A stretch of 64,000 bases of DNA from Flaccisagitta enflata (GCA_965153355.1 OZ231127.1:82584001-82648000); one strand, 5' to 3'. Shown: positions 1 to 11,829, counted from the first letter of the stretch. Program-made: numbers and translations. The notes: a model not told the origin generated them from the sequence alone.

Positions 1-28
1 AAAAGAAGGGAAAGGTGCGACTCGGAGA

Positions 29-30
<2 letters not shown>

Positions 31-86
<56 letters not shown>
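31..86. repeat. (GA)n microsatellite
   Basis: About 56 bp of pure GA repeat directly before the glutamine-rich coding stretch. It may lie in an intron or 5' untranslated region of that gene. Confidence 0.95.
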
Positions 87-88
<2 letters not shown>

Positions 89-89
<1 letters not shown>

Positions 90-2373
90 TCGCCGCAGAT
101 TTGAGGCAGCAGCAACGTGAAGTTGAGCAACAGCAGCAGCAACAGCAGCAGCAGCGGCAACAACAGCAGCAGATGCAGCTTGAGCAGCAGCAGCAATACT
201 TCAACTACAGCAGCAGCAGCAGCAGGCAGCGGAAAAACAGCAATGAAAGCAGCAACAGCAGCAGCAACAGCAACAACAAGCCGCTGAACAGCAACAACTA
301 CAGCAGGAGCAGCAAAGACAGGCGGTTGCAGAACAGCAGAGGCTTCAGCAGGAGCAGCTGCAACAACAGCAGGCGGCTGCAAATCATCAAAGGCTGCAGC
401 AAGAACAGTTGCGTCAACAACAGCTGCAAGAGCAACAACGCCAAGTGCAGTTACAGCAAGAACAGTTGCGTCAGCAACAATTGCAGCAGGAGCAGCTGCG
501 TCAACAAACAACTCCAACAAGAACAACTGCGACAAGAGCAGCATAGACAGCAACAACAACAGCAAGAACAATTGCGTCAGCAGCAACAAGAGTAGTTACG
601 CCAACAGCAGTTGCAGCAGGAGCAGCAGCAACAACAGCAACAGCAGTTGCAACAAGAGCAGGAACAACAACAGCAAGAACAGCTGCGACTACAGCAGTTG
701 CAACAAGTAAGTCAACAGTTACAACAGGTGTGGCAAGAAAGGGAGCAACTGCAACAACAACAAGCTGAAGAGGAGCAACAGTGGCAACAGCAACAAGCCA
801 CTGGGCAACAGAGGCAGCAGCAAGAACAGCTACAACAGCAGCAAGAAATTCAAAAGCAGCAGCAAGAAGCTGAGAAGCTGCGGCAGCAGCAGGAGCAAAT
901 CAGACTTCAGCAGCAGCAGCAGGTTCAACAGCAACAGTTGTAGCAACAGAATGCTGCAGTCACTCCAGCAGCAGTGGTTCATCCTCCGGCAGTAAATTCT
1001 TTTCCTGTTGGCGGTGTCTTCATCATGCCGGATGCTGAACAACAACGTCAAAGCAGCTAGCGGAGCAAAGGATCCGCATGTTGGGAGGAGGCGATGGAGA
1101 TGCGTCAGGAACGACGATGGTGACTGCAACAGATACCTCTGAAGTTCCAGTCGACTTTCCCATCAAATGTCAACAAGGCAACTCATCACCGGAAGAATCG
1201 GAGCAATACCGGCAGATGTGTGATCGTCTCAATAAAATGAAGCAAGAGGAAGAAGCAGTCACGGCAAGATTCAGAAATGCCGCATTGGCTCAGATGGTGA
1301 GTTGGAAGATGGTAAATGGTCATGAAGTAGGTGGTGCCGTGTAGCAGCGAGAGGTGGAGCTTCAACATCAGCATGGAGCCGCAGTTTCGCAGCAACAGCC
1401 GATCCCTATCTCCCGCCATTTGACGCCCTATCCGCCAAGTCCTCAACATCAACAACCAACAGAAACTTGTGAGAAGCAGCAAGTATCGAGTGTGGGAGGA
1501 GGAGAAGGAGAGAAAGAAAGAGGAAATGATATGTCGTATCCTCAGCCTCATCCCCATCCTCATCCTCAACAACCTCCATCTACAATTATTCCACCAACAG
1601 CGCCGGAAGTGATCTTCGAGAGACACGTAGTGAACACGGCGCCAAAAATTTCAACAACTCATCAATTGGCAGAAAAATTGCAACTAGACCAGACGCTTGC
1701 AGGTGATGCAGAAGATTCAGCAAGAAGGAAGAGGGCGCAGGAAGCAGCTGACGAGGCGTTTGGGCGGCAGATGCAGGAAGAGGAAAGAAAAAGGCCGCCA
1801 ACGTCTACAGCAGCTCCAGCGAAAAATCATCCTGAAGCAGATCGTCAAGTGCATCGTCTGAAGAAAGATGCTGCACAGTTAATGGAGGAAAATGCAGCAC
1901 AACAGCGTCAGATTCAGCAAAAGAATTTTGACTTGCGCGCCGCACAAGTAGAAATTGAAGAATTGAGAAAACGTCAATATGTTCGTCAGGATTTCGATGC
2001 GCTGAGAAGCAGCAATGTGGATCAGCAACAGCATCAGCAACATCAGCAACAACAGAGAAATCCAAATCAGTGGTATGTCAAAACCACAAAGAAGAGATCT
2101 CCAGTGAAGGTGGGAGGACAGGACGTCAATCTGAATCCTCCTCCCATGTACGATGACCAACACTTCGCTCCAACGGCTCGTCAACCAGAAGTGGCAAATC
2201 ATCTTCCTCAGAGCGAGGCGCTGGAGGTTTTCTTGAAGAGAGCATCTGACGACAATCGTATGTGGGCGAGAGAGATTGGTCTCAAGGCATTAGAAAGAGG
2301 AAGACCAGACAAGCCGCGGGAAAAATACTCCACGTCAATTGGTCTCCATGCATGTATTGTATCCATGAAATAG
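89..2373 (+). pseudogene. Glutamine-rich coiled-coil protein gene, interrupted
   Basis: A long stretch codes for an almost uninterrupted Gln-rich protein (CAG/CAA runs mixed with Glu, Leu, Arg), followed from about 1051 by a less repetitive C-terminal part. The Gln reading moves from frame 2 to frame 1 near 198-202, back to frame 2 near 505-509, and to frame 1 again near 1046-1051. In the best-fitting frame there are stops TGA at 244 and TAG at 593, 941 and 1342. The part 1345-2373 is open for 343 codons; around 1840-1975 it has Leu/Gln/Glu heptads typical of a coiled coil (start RQVHRLKKDAAQLMEEN), then a Pro/Gln-rich tail. I do not recognise the family. No start codon is visible and the 5' end is probably outside the window. 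Either a decayed gene or a live one with read errors in its repeats; the final ~15 residues may be intron read-through. Confidence 0.6.
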
Positions 2374-2488
2374 TGAAATACTTCTCACATTCATTCATTC
2401 ACTCATCATCAAGCCTACCACACAGATCACACATTTTATCACCATAATCATTAGAAAAGTTGGCTCTACAAGAGAGAAAAGTTAGCTC

Positions 2489-2990
<502 letters not shown>

Positions 2991-3113
2991 GAGAGAGAGG
3001 TACAGAGAAAGAGGCCATGATTTTTTCTCCATGGAATGAGATGCGATGTTTGATAAATCCTGTATAAATTATAATCCGGGGAAACGGATTTCAAATATCC
3101 AAAAGGAAAGAAA

Positions 3114-3351
3114 AACAACGCCGGATACACGGCTGCCGAAGTCGCGTGCGGGTGGGCAGGGGCCGTGCAAGTGGGCAGGGGCTGTATTTTATAGGTCACT
3201 AGACCATTTGGGCAGGAGCGGTGAGGTCAAAAAAGTAAAACGAATAAAAAAAGTAAAATGGGGACCGACCGACCGACCAACCAACCGACCGACCAACCGA
3301 CCGACGGACGGACAAAGCGGATTGTAGAGTCGCGTAGCACGCGACTAAAAA
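3114..3351 (+). mobile_element. Helentron-like element (HLE), arm type A
   Basis: Complete copy and a good reference for the family. It begins with a CAACGCCGGATACACGG end, then the arm AGTCGCGTGC, two GTGGGCAGGGGC blocks, CATTTGGGCAGGAGCGGTGAGGT, a GACCGACC/AACCGACC array, GACAAAGCGG and the terminal hairpin AGTCGCGTAGCACGCGACT followed by AAAAA. The 3' side of the hairpin (GCACGCGACT) is the exact complement of the 5' arm. No coding capacity. The order 5' inverted arm, central short tandem repeat, 3' stem-loop is that of non-autonomous Helentrons. Confidence 0.75.
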
Positions 3352-4381
3352 AGAGACAAAAATGGAATCCCGGTTTTAGCTCATGAATTTAGTAAGCTCC
3401 TTCATTTGAACACAATGTTTTAAACAAAGGCTGGCGATGTGATAATCTATAAACTAATAGGTACTTATATCACCAATTAGCAAATAGCATTGAATTTCTA
3501 TCAGCATAAGTTGCCATTTTTAGACGCTTGCTAAGCGACTCTATAAGAGGGTGTGTCCCTTTGTCCCTTGGTAACGCGAATATTTAATGACACGATGTAT
3601 GAGCAATATGTTTCTTTAAGCACTGTAATACTTGGATATCACTACATGTCAGCTTTTTTTTTATTTTGATACATGATGTACTGAGCCTAAAATACAATTT
3701 TCATCGTCTTAGCTTGATAAAACCCTTTGCCGAAATCCCTTTATTCATCACTTCCCCAAGGTGGTTGTGGTGGAAATGTTGAAATCTTGTCACTTTGGGC
3801 TCAAAATGGGGCCTGAAATCCATGAGCCTGGGCCTGAAATCCATGAGATTATGAAACTAGATCCAAGAGCTAGCCAGTGGTGCAATCCGCATATTGCTCT
3901 CATTTTTTGTTAAGATTTGAGAGCTCTTCAAAGATGGAAGAGTGTGAGGGTTATTTTATCAGTGAATTTGGTGGCCTATTTTGACATTTTTACAGTTTTT
4001 GATATATCTCCGCTTTGAATTGACAAATTTAGATGAAATTGGTGACCAAATTGAAGATTTTTTGATGCTCTAACTGAATCTGTTAAAATTTTTGATCGAT
4101 ATGACCCTCAAAATTTATGGGAGACTCTAGAAGCAGGTGCTAAAAAGTGATTTTTTTCGCCATTTTGGCTACTTTGGTCAAAAAATTCGGGCACTTCCTA
4201 GATAGAACACCATGTTGCCTAGCTGTGATAGGTAGGAAAAAATGCCACAGCATAGCGACCTATTCTAGGATGTTATATACACTTAGACGGATATCACCAT
4301 ACCTGAAACCAAAAATTCTGTTGGGATTTTTTCTAGAAAACGCCGTAAAAAGCCGCACAATGCCGTAAAAATGACATTTTT

Positions 4382-4534
4382 AGTTGCGGACACGCAACTC
4401 TATAAGAGGCTTTGTCCGTCCGTCCGTCCATCGGTCCGTCCGTCCGTCCATAACCATTGAGTCAAAAAGTGGGAAAATGCGCATTTCCGCCCCTGCCCAC
4501 CCGTCCGCAACTGATAGTCGTGTATCCAGCCTTG
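4382..4534 (-). mobile_element. HLE, arm type B
   Basis: Hairpin AGTTGCGGACACGCAACT, then CTCTATAAGAGGCTTTGTCC, a CGTC array, CGCCCCTGCCCACC, the matching arm GTCCGCAACT and a TGTATCCAGCCTTG end. It sits in the left arm of the 3.0-kb fold-back element; the same place in the right arm (about 7070-7085) has no insertion, only a T-run followed by AGTTATATGCACTC. Confidence 0.8.
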
Positions 4535-4873
4535 TTTTAGGTATGTGCACTCAAAAACATTGAGTCTAGTCAAAAAATGGTCAAGCAATGTTTATTTGGC
4601 ACTGAGACACACTCCTGCAAAAATTTAAGTCAAGCAGACATCATTCGGTACCATTTTTTGCAGTAGAATGCCGTTTAAGTTGCATTTTTTAGCATTTCTT
4701 GGGTGTCACTCTCTCATATAGCCTAACGTCCACTTGAAAACTGGCAGAAAACAGTCTTTGGGCCTAAAACAAACACATTTCAATATTTTTGAGCCTAAGG
4801 TTGTAATTTGGTCTACTATTATCCCTTAAAAGGCCATAGAATGCCATAAAAATGGTATGTTATGCAGCTTTTT

Positions 4874-5378
4874 AGTTGCGGACACGCAACTTTATAAGAG
4901 GCTTTGTCCGTCCCTCCGTCCGTCTGTCCATCCTTTGGTAATAATCGAGTCAAAATGTGTAAAATAGCACATTTCCGCCCCTACCCACTACGTCTATTGA
5001 AGCGCCCCAAACTTCGACTATGGCTCTCACCAATCTTACCACAGTTGAGGCTTGGTAAAAAAATATTCCATGCAAAATTTTGGGCCTCTGAGATAGCAGG
5101 AACCTTCGTTAGGGTGAGGTTGAAGTTTGTATTGAATTAGTATTGGAATCAATAATTTTATTATGCAAATTTTGTCTCTGCCATAGATTTCTATGGAGAT
5201 TTCATTGTCACCCTAACAAAGGTTTCTGCTATCTCAAAGGCCCCAAATTTTGTATGGAATATTTTTTTACCAATCCTCAACTGTGGTAAGATTGGTGAGA
5301 GCCATAGTCGAAGTTTGGGGCGTTCTAAGTGACGTACTGCCCACCCATCTGCAACTGGTGGCCGTGTATCCGGCCTTG
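4874..5378 (-). mobile_element. HLE, arm type B, split by an inserted MITE
   Basis: Hairpin AGTTGCGGACACGCAACT at the left, matching arm (ATCTGCAACT) and CCGTGTATCCGGCCTTG at the right. The 348-bp inverted-repeat element 4989-5336 separates the two halves. The right arm of the host fold-back element has an empty site at about 6563-6580. Confidence 0.8.
4989..5336. mobile_element. Fold-back MITE with 8-bp target duplication
   Basis: Nearly perfect inverted repeat: TACGTCTATTGAAGCGCCCC at the left against TACGTCACTTAGAACGCCCC (reverse complement of the right end), continuing for more than 100 bp on each side. Flanks CTACCCAC (4981-4988) and CTGCCCAC (5337-5344) are an 8-bp duplication with one mismatch. 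Other HLE copies carry this octamer once, which confirms the boundaries. The 8-bp duplication suggests hAT-like mobilisation; the superfamily is inferred. Confidence 0.8.
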
Positions 5379-5849
5379 TTTGGGTATTTTTTGCTCTAAC
5401 AACTGCTCCACTTGTCAAAAATTATCAAAACAATAATGATTTAACACTGAGTTACATTCAAGCACAAATTCAAGTCAATTTGTTGTCTTTCAGTGTCACT
5501 TCATGCTGTAAAAATGCTGTTGATATGGAATTTTTGGGCGTTTTTTGGGTCTTACTCTCTCAAAACTCAAATAGTACAACAGAAAATGGGAATTGAGGCT
5601 TGGGTCATACTTATTTCAAAGCCTCAAAGTAAAGTGTCATAAATGAGTCATGTTTGAAAGCAGAAAAGAGCTGTAGAATTCTGTAAAAATAGCATTTTTG
5701 GTAGTTTTTTTAGCTAATAATTGCAACTATTAGCCTAATTCTATTAGCTTTACCTAGTTATTTTTTGGGTCTGTATATGTGCATGTGTACATGTGTGTAC
5801 ATGTGTGTGTGCACTTTTCCAGAAAATATTATATTTTGTAATATGCTAT

Positions 5850-5985
5850 CAAAGTGAATACACACACACAAAACCACAAATACACACACACAAACACACA
5901 CACACACACTCTAACATACACACACAAATATACATACACATGCACACACATACAGACACGCACACACACATACATACACACACTG

Positions 5986-6031
<46 letters not shown>

Positions 6032-6032
6032 G
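5850..6032. repeat. (CA)n microsatellite at palindrome centre
   Basis: Imperfect then pure CA repeat at the turn-around of the 3.0-kb inner fold-back element. Confidence 0.9.
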
Positions 6033-6268
6033 TACACATGCAAAAAACATAACCAAGTTAACCATATGGTTGCAAATGATACCCTAAGAACTGCCAAAAT
6101 GCATGGCACGGTATTTTACTGCATTTTACTGCTGTTTACAGCTTTCCATCATGACACTTCATTTTGAAACTTTGAAAAAAGTATGTCCCAATCCCCAATA
6201 CCCATATTCTAGCAGTTATTAAGTGAATGTTGTGCTATTTGAGAGAGTAAGACCCAAATAACACTAAA

Positions 6269-6414
6269 CAAGGCCGGATACACGGCCATACCAGTTGCAG
6301 ATGGGTGGGCATGGGCGGAAATGCATGTTTTCACACTTTTCGACTCATGCACACCAACGTACCGACAGACGGATGGACGGACAAAGGCTCTTATAGAGTT
6401 GCGTGTCCGCAACT
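6269..6414 (+). mobile_element. HLE, arm type B
   Basis: CAAGGCCGGATACACGGCC end, arm AGTTGCAGATG, GACGGATGGACGGACAAAGG array and terminal hairpin AGTTGCGTGTCCGCAACT. It lies in the right arm of the 3.0-kb fold-back; the left-arm counterpart at 5531-5535 is an unoccupied T-run. Confidence 0.8.
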
Positions 6415-7393
6415 AAAAATTCTGTTTTAATGGCAATTTTACTACATTAAGTGACACTGAATGACAATAAATTGACTTGAATTTGTGCTTGAATTTAACT
6501 CTGTCTTAAATCATCATTGTTTTGGTAATCTATGACAAGTGGAGCAGTTGTCCATGCAAAAAATAACTAAAAAGGCTGCCTAAAATACTATTCTTATGGC
6601 ACTCTATGGTCTTTTACGGGGTAATAGTAGACCAAATTACCAACTTAGGCTCAAAAATATTGACATACATTGTTCTTAGGCCCAAAGACTGTTTTCTGCC
6701 AATCTTCAGGTGAATTTTGTGCTATATGAGAGAGTGACACCCAAGACATGCTTAAAAATGCCATTTTAATGGCATTATACGACAAAAAATGATACTGAAT
6801 GATGTCTGCTTGTCTTGAATTATTGCAGGAGTGTGTCTCAGTGCCAAATAATTTCTTGACCATTTTCTGGCTAGACTCAACATTTTTGAGCCTGTAGAAT
6901 ACACAAACCAGTGAAAGATGCCATTTTTACGGCATTTTATGACTTTTTACAGCATGAAATACTATGCAATGATGTCTGCTTGACTTGAATTTTTGCAGGA
7001 ATGCGTCTCAGAGCTACATCAACATTAATCGACCTTTTTCTGACCATACTCACTGTTTTTGAGTGCATATAACTAAAAAAATGCCATTTTTACAGCATTT
7101 TACGGATTTTTACGGCATTTTCTAAAAAAAATCCCAACAAAATTTTTTGTTTCATGTATGGTGACATCCGTTTAGGTGTATATAACGCCCCAGAATAAGT
7201 CGCTAAACTGTGGCATTTTTTCCTACCTATCACAGCTAGGCAATACGGTGAGAAAAAGACAAAAAATCCATGAGCAAATTAAACTACAGTTCAAGATCTA
7301 ACCAATGGTGCAATCGCCATGTCAATATGTAAAAGCATATAGATTTGGCTGAGCTTCAAAGATCAGAAGGTATGATAAAATGTCATTTTTTGG

Positions 7394-7739
7394 CAGGCCT
7401 TTTTTTAGAAATTTTTGTGACAGAGCATTCCGGGCTCTCTCTTTGTAATTTCAAGGAGCCCGGCAGAAAAACAAAGAGCCCGGCAAAACAAACATAAGGA
7501 AAAAAGGCAGCTGTGACATATAAGATGATTTACTCAGTTCTACAAGATTTCTTTCTCATCCACTCGTTGATAAAAAAGATTGTGGGCTGAAATCTTACAT
7601 TTGATGGAAAGATGGACAGAAGTAGCAAATACCCAGCCAAAATTGAGAGAGCAAACCGGGCTCTCTGCTAGTAAATTTTGTGTGCCCGGGAGCAATATAG
7701 AGAGCATTGGGCTCCCGGGCACGCTCTAAAAAAGGCCTG
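7394..7739. mobile_element. hAT-like MITE, CAGGCC family, perfect 8-bp target duplication
   Basis: Ends CAGGCCTTTTTTTAG and CTAAAAAAGGCCTG, flanked by TTTTTTGG on both sides (7386-7393 and 7740-7747). Interior has inverted GAGCCCGG/CCGGGCTC motifs. It interrupts a sequence present without insertion at about 8310-8330. Related to the elements at 9012 and 47319. Confidence 0.85.
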
Positions 7740-9011
7740 TTTTTTGGTAAGTTTGGTCAGTTTGGGCTCAAAATCGGGCCACTTTGCTCTGTAAATTTGA
7801 CCCAAAATTCATGAGGTTATAAAACTAGAGCTCAAGAGCTAATCAATGGTGCAATCTGCAAGTTGCTATCGTTTTTTGTTAAGATATGAGAGCATTTCAA
7901 TGATGGAAGGGTATGAGGGTTTTCTTTACCACATGAATTTGGTGGTCAATTTTGACGTTTCTTACAATTTTTAATATATATCCCGGTTTGGATGGACAAA
8001 TTTGGATGAAATTGGTGACCAAATTGAAGAGTTTTTGATGTTCTATCTGAATCTGGCAAAATTTTTGATCGCTATGACCCTCAAAATTTTTGGGAGACTC
8101 CTGAAGCATGTGCTAATAAGTGAATTTTTTCGCCATTTTTGCTACTTTGGTCAATAAATTTTGGCACCGCCAAGATAGAAAAAGACAAAAAATCTATAAG
8201 CAAACGAAACTACAGCTCAAGATCTTACCAGTGGTACAATCAGCATGTCAATATGTTAAAGCATACAGATTTGGCAGAGCTTCAAAGATCAGTAGGTATG
8301 ATGAAATAACATTTTTTGGTATTTTGGTCATCTTGGGCTCAAAATCGGGCCACTTGGCTTTAGAGCTAACCAATGGTACAATCCGCTTGCTGCTATCATT
8401 TTTTGTTAAAATTTAAAAGTATTTCAAAGATGGAAGGGTATAATGGTTTTTTACCGGATAAATTTGGTAGTTAATTTTGACATTTTTCACTATTTCTGGG
8501 ACTTTGTACGTCCATCCGTCGGGCCAACCACTGGTTCCACCATTGGTCCCTCTGTAGGTCCATCCATCAGTCTGATAGCACAAGTAAAAAAAGACGCAAA
8601 AAAAAACGTTTCCGATAATATTTTGTGTGTGGAGGTGGGGGAAGGAGTGTGGATGGGGGTTGGACGCCCAAAATTTGTTAACAAAGTTGACTTATTTTCA
8701 ACTGCTTCATGAGTCCCCCCAAAATTTTGAGGGTCATATTGATAAAAAAATTTACCAGAATCAAAAAGATAATAAAAAAATCTTCAATTGTGTCACCAAT
8801 TTTATTCATATTGGTCCATCCAAAGCGGAAATTGTAAAAAATGTCAAAATTGACTACCAAATTTATCCGGTAAAAAAACCATCATACCCTTCCATCTTTG
8901 AAATACTTTTAAATCTTAGCAAAAAATGATAGCAGCATGGGGATTGTACCATTGGTTAGCTCTTGAGCTTTAGTCTTACAATCTCATAGAATTTGGGTAA
9001 AGTATCTAAAG

Positions 9012-10283
9012 CAGGCCTGAAAATAGAGCGCGCCCGCGTGCCCGGTGCACGCAGTTTTGCTCTCGGGCACGCAGCTTTTGCTAGCTGCGTGCCCGGCTTG
9101 CACGCTTTTGTTTTTTTTAGTTTTTTGATCTCTCATGCTTTCAAAAAAAAGGAAAAAATGTGCATAATGAGCATTCTCAGTCTTCTTTTCACATTCTCGC
9201 TCTAAATCCTTCAACCAATCACTCATTCATACATTCATTCATTCACTCATTCATTCATTCATTCATTCATTAATTCATTCATTCATTCATTCATTCATTC
9301 ATTCATTCATGCATACTTTCTTAGATCGCAAGGCACAAGTATTGGTCTTTTTGTTTATCTCTTCCCTCAGGGGTTTCAAAGTGTGACACTGGAATTTCAG
9401 CCTTATTTGTTGAATCAATGTTACTTTTTTCAACTGAGAAAAAAGCCTGGCTGACTAAGAATGCATTAATGCTTGCATGAATGGATAGATAAATAGAGAG
9501 TGAATGAAAAAGAATGAAGGTGAATGGAAGTGAAGGAAGGTAAATGAAAGTAAATGAAAGTGGGAAGGTTACAAGAATAAAGATTAACACCAGGATCAGC
9601 AGTTTTGCGTGGTTTTGACATTTGCGCAATGGACTGACAGACCAACCCACCAACCAACTGAGGGATAGGCATGACTTCCTTTACACACAAAGATAAAGTG
9701 AAATGAAGCTTAGCCTAACCTGTTTTTTTTTAACAATGCATCAAAACGCTCCAAAGATCAAGATTGTTGTAGTTATTTCACTCTCTCAATCTCTTTGAGA
9801 GGCTTCAGAAAAAAAATGTGTGAGTAGAAGTATGTTAAAAGTACCCATTTTACCGGGCACGCTCTTTTCCTGTCGGCAGAGATGCAGATTCATGGTAGCA
9901 GAGTAGCAATGCTACGCGGCAGGCTAGTTCTAAGCTGCGGCAGGTGCGGCAGGTGCAGCAGGAATGGAAAAGGGAAGTAATGAAAGAGGAAAGATAGGAG
10001 AAAAGAAAGGAAGGAAATAAGATGGTAAACTGGAAATGATTAAAGGCAGGATCAGCAAAATGAAAGAAAGAGAAAAAGAAATTATGAGAAAATACTGAAT
10101 TGGGGGATGGAAGATAGAATGAAAGAAAGGAAATACAATAGATAATAGCTGCGGCAGCTCTTTGGGACCAAATTCTGCTACGCGGCAGCTTGCGGAATCT
10201 GCACCTCAGCCTGTCGGGCACGCTAAAATTTTGGGGGGCGTGCCCAGCGTGCACGCTCAGAAAAAATACTAATTTCAGGCCTG
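9012..10283. mobile_element. hAT-like element, CAGGCCTG ends, perfect 8-bp target duplication
   Basis: CAGGCCTG at both ends, flanked by ATCTAAAG (9004-9011 and 10284-10291). Both ends carry CG-rich CGGGCACGC/GTGCCCGG motifs, unlike the AT-rich interior, which contains an ATTC array and diverse low-complexity DNA. No transposase-like reading frame, so a non-autonomous 1.27-kb element. Confidence 0.85.
9225..9312. repeat. (ATTC)n microsatellite
   Basis: ATTC tetranucleotide array inside the 1.27-kb hAT-like element. Similar arrays occur at 35665-35780 and 41975-42050. Confidence 0.9.
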
Positions 10284-11730
10284 ATCTAAAGCCAAGTGGC
10301 CTGATTCTGAGCCCAAAATGACCGAAATACCAAGAAATGTTAATTTATCATACCCACTGATCTTTGAAGCTCTGCCAAATCTATATACTTTATCATATTG
10401 ATATGGCGATTGCACCATTGGTTAGATCTTGCACTGTGATTTAATTTGCTCATGGATTTTTTGTCTTTTTCTATCTCGGAAGTGCCCGAATATTTTGAAA
10501 TGCTCTCAAATCTTAACAAAAAACGATAGCAACTTGCGGATTGCACCACTGGTTAGCTCTTGAGCTCTAGTTTTATAATCTCATGGATTTTGGGTCATAT
10601 TTATAAAGTGAAGTGGCCCAAGTTTGAGCCCAAAATGACCAAAATTACCAAAAAATGATATTTTATCATTCCCACTGATCTTTGAAGCTCTGCCAAATCT
10701 ATATGCTTTAACATATCGACATGGCGATTGCACCATTGATTACATCTTGCACTGTAGTTTAATTTGCTCATGGATTTTTTGTCTTTTTCTATCTCGGAAG
10801 TGCCGGAATTTTTTGACCAAAGTAGCCAAAATGGCGAAAAAATTCACTTTTTAGCACCTGCTTCTAGAGTCTCCCAAAAATATTGAGTGTCATATTGATC
10901 AAAAATTTTACCAGATTCAATTAGAGCATAAAAAACTCTTCAATTTGGTCACCAATTTCAACTAAATTTGTCTATCCAAAGTGGAGATATATAAAAAATT
11001 GTAAAAAATGTCAAAATTGACCACCAAATTCATCTGGTAAGATAACCCTCTTACCCTTCCATCTTTGAAAAGCTCTCAAATCTGAACAAAAAACAATAGC
11101 AACATGCGGATTGCACCACTGGTTGGCTCTTGAGCTCTAGTTTCATAATCTCATGGATTTCAGGTCAAATTTCAAAACCAAAGTGGCCCGATTTTGAGCC
11201 CAAAGTGACCAAATTTTAACACTTTCACCACAACCACCTTGGAGTAGTGATAGATAAATGGATTTCGGCGAAGGGTTTTATCAAGCTAAGATAATGAATT
11301 TGGATTTTAGGCTCAGTACATCATGTGTCAAAAGAAAAAAGGCTGACAAGTTGTGATACCCAAGTATTACAGTGCTTGAAAAAACGTAAATGAGCATTAC
11401 TTCCCCTGCCCCGCCAAATCACACACTGCCCCTGCCCACCTGCATAACTTCCCATGCCCACTTGCCTAACTGCCCCTGCTAGCCTGCCTAACTGCCCCTG
11501 CCCACCCGCAAGCGACTACTTATTGGCCGTGTATCCGGCTTTGTTGTTTATCTGTCAGCTACCACCATTTGGTTTGTCACGTCATGTAAGATAGAGCTTT
11601 TAACAAGATTTGCCGATGTCTGCTCCTCCCTTGTCCTCAATGAAGAAAACGAGACAAAGAAAACTTCTAGTTTGGCTCCAGTTAAAACAACACAATTCTA
11701 TTTTCATTTCATTTGCTAACTTTTAATCTC

Positions 11731-11742
11731 CTCTCTCTCTCT

Positions 11743-11827
<85 letters not shown>
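11731..11827. repeat. (CT)n microsatellite
   Basis: About 95 bp of nearly pure CT dinucleotide. Confidence 0.95.

Positions 11828-11829
<2 letters not shown>

Larger units (their letters stand above)
4208..7250. mobile_element. Fold-back element (inner), 3.0 kb
   Basis: Terminal inverted repeats CACCATGTTGCCTAGCTG (4208) and CACCGTATTGCCTAGCTG (reverse complement of the 7250 end) extend into inverted arms of about 1.6 kb that meet at the CA microsatellite near 5800-6050. AGAA is present on both sides (4204-4207, 7251-7254). Removing the element and one AGAA restores GATAGAAAAAGAC, which is present uninterrupted at about 8174 and in inverse near 10474, so both boundaries are set by empty paralogous sites. 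No coding capacity. Confidence 0.75.
3606..11389. mobile_element. Large fold-back element (outer), 7.8 kb
   Basis: The two ends are inverted copies: TATGTTTCTTTAAGCACTG at 3607 and, in reverse complement, TACGTTTTTTCAAGCACTG at 11387, continuing as inverted homology for kilobases (for example 3680-4200 against 10800-11300). The arms meet around 8470-8700. Candidate target duplication ATGAGCA lies at 3599-3605 and 11390-11396. Each arm holds tandem copies of a ~500-bp unit recognisable by a GATGGAAGGGTATGAGGG block (3930, 7900, 8430; inverted at 8890 and 11050). No frame longer than about 110 codons, so non-autonomous. Confidence 0.65.
3517..11545 (-). mobile_element. HLE, arm type C, with a 7.8-kb element inserted in it
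   Basis: The hairpin end is at 3521-3540 (AGACGCTTGCTAAGCGACT) and the CAAAGCCGGATACACGGCC end at 11520-11545, with the matching arm GCAAGCGACT at 11508. Sequence next to each end resembles the short type C copy at 35390-35587, including a GGTAACGCGAA block near 3570 and several CTGCCCCTGCCCAC repeats at 11400-11510. In the short copy these two parts are adjacent, so the 7.8 kb between them is a later insertion. Confidence 0.6.

Noticed and set aside
89-2373. TAG read as glutamine (alternative genetic code)
   Set aside because: The stretch also contains frame shifts and a TGA, and neither the zinc-finger gene nor the dUTPase has in-frame TAG; the dUTPase appears to end at TAG.
5793-6167. His/Thr-rich open frame
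   Set aside because: Translation of the CA microsatellite at the palindrome centre.
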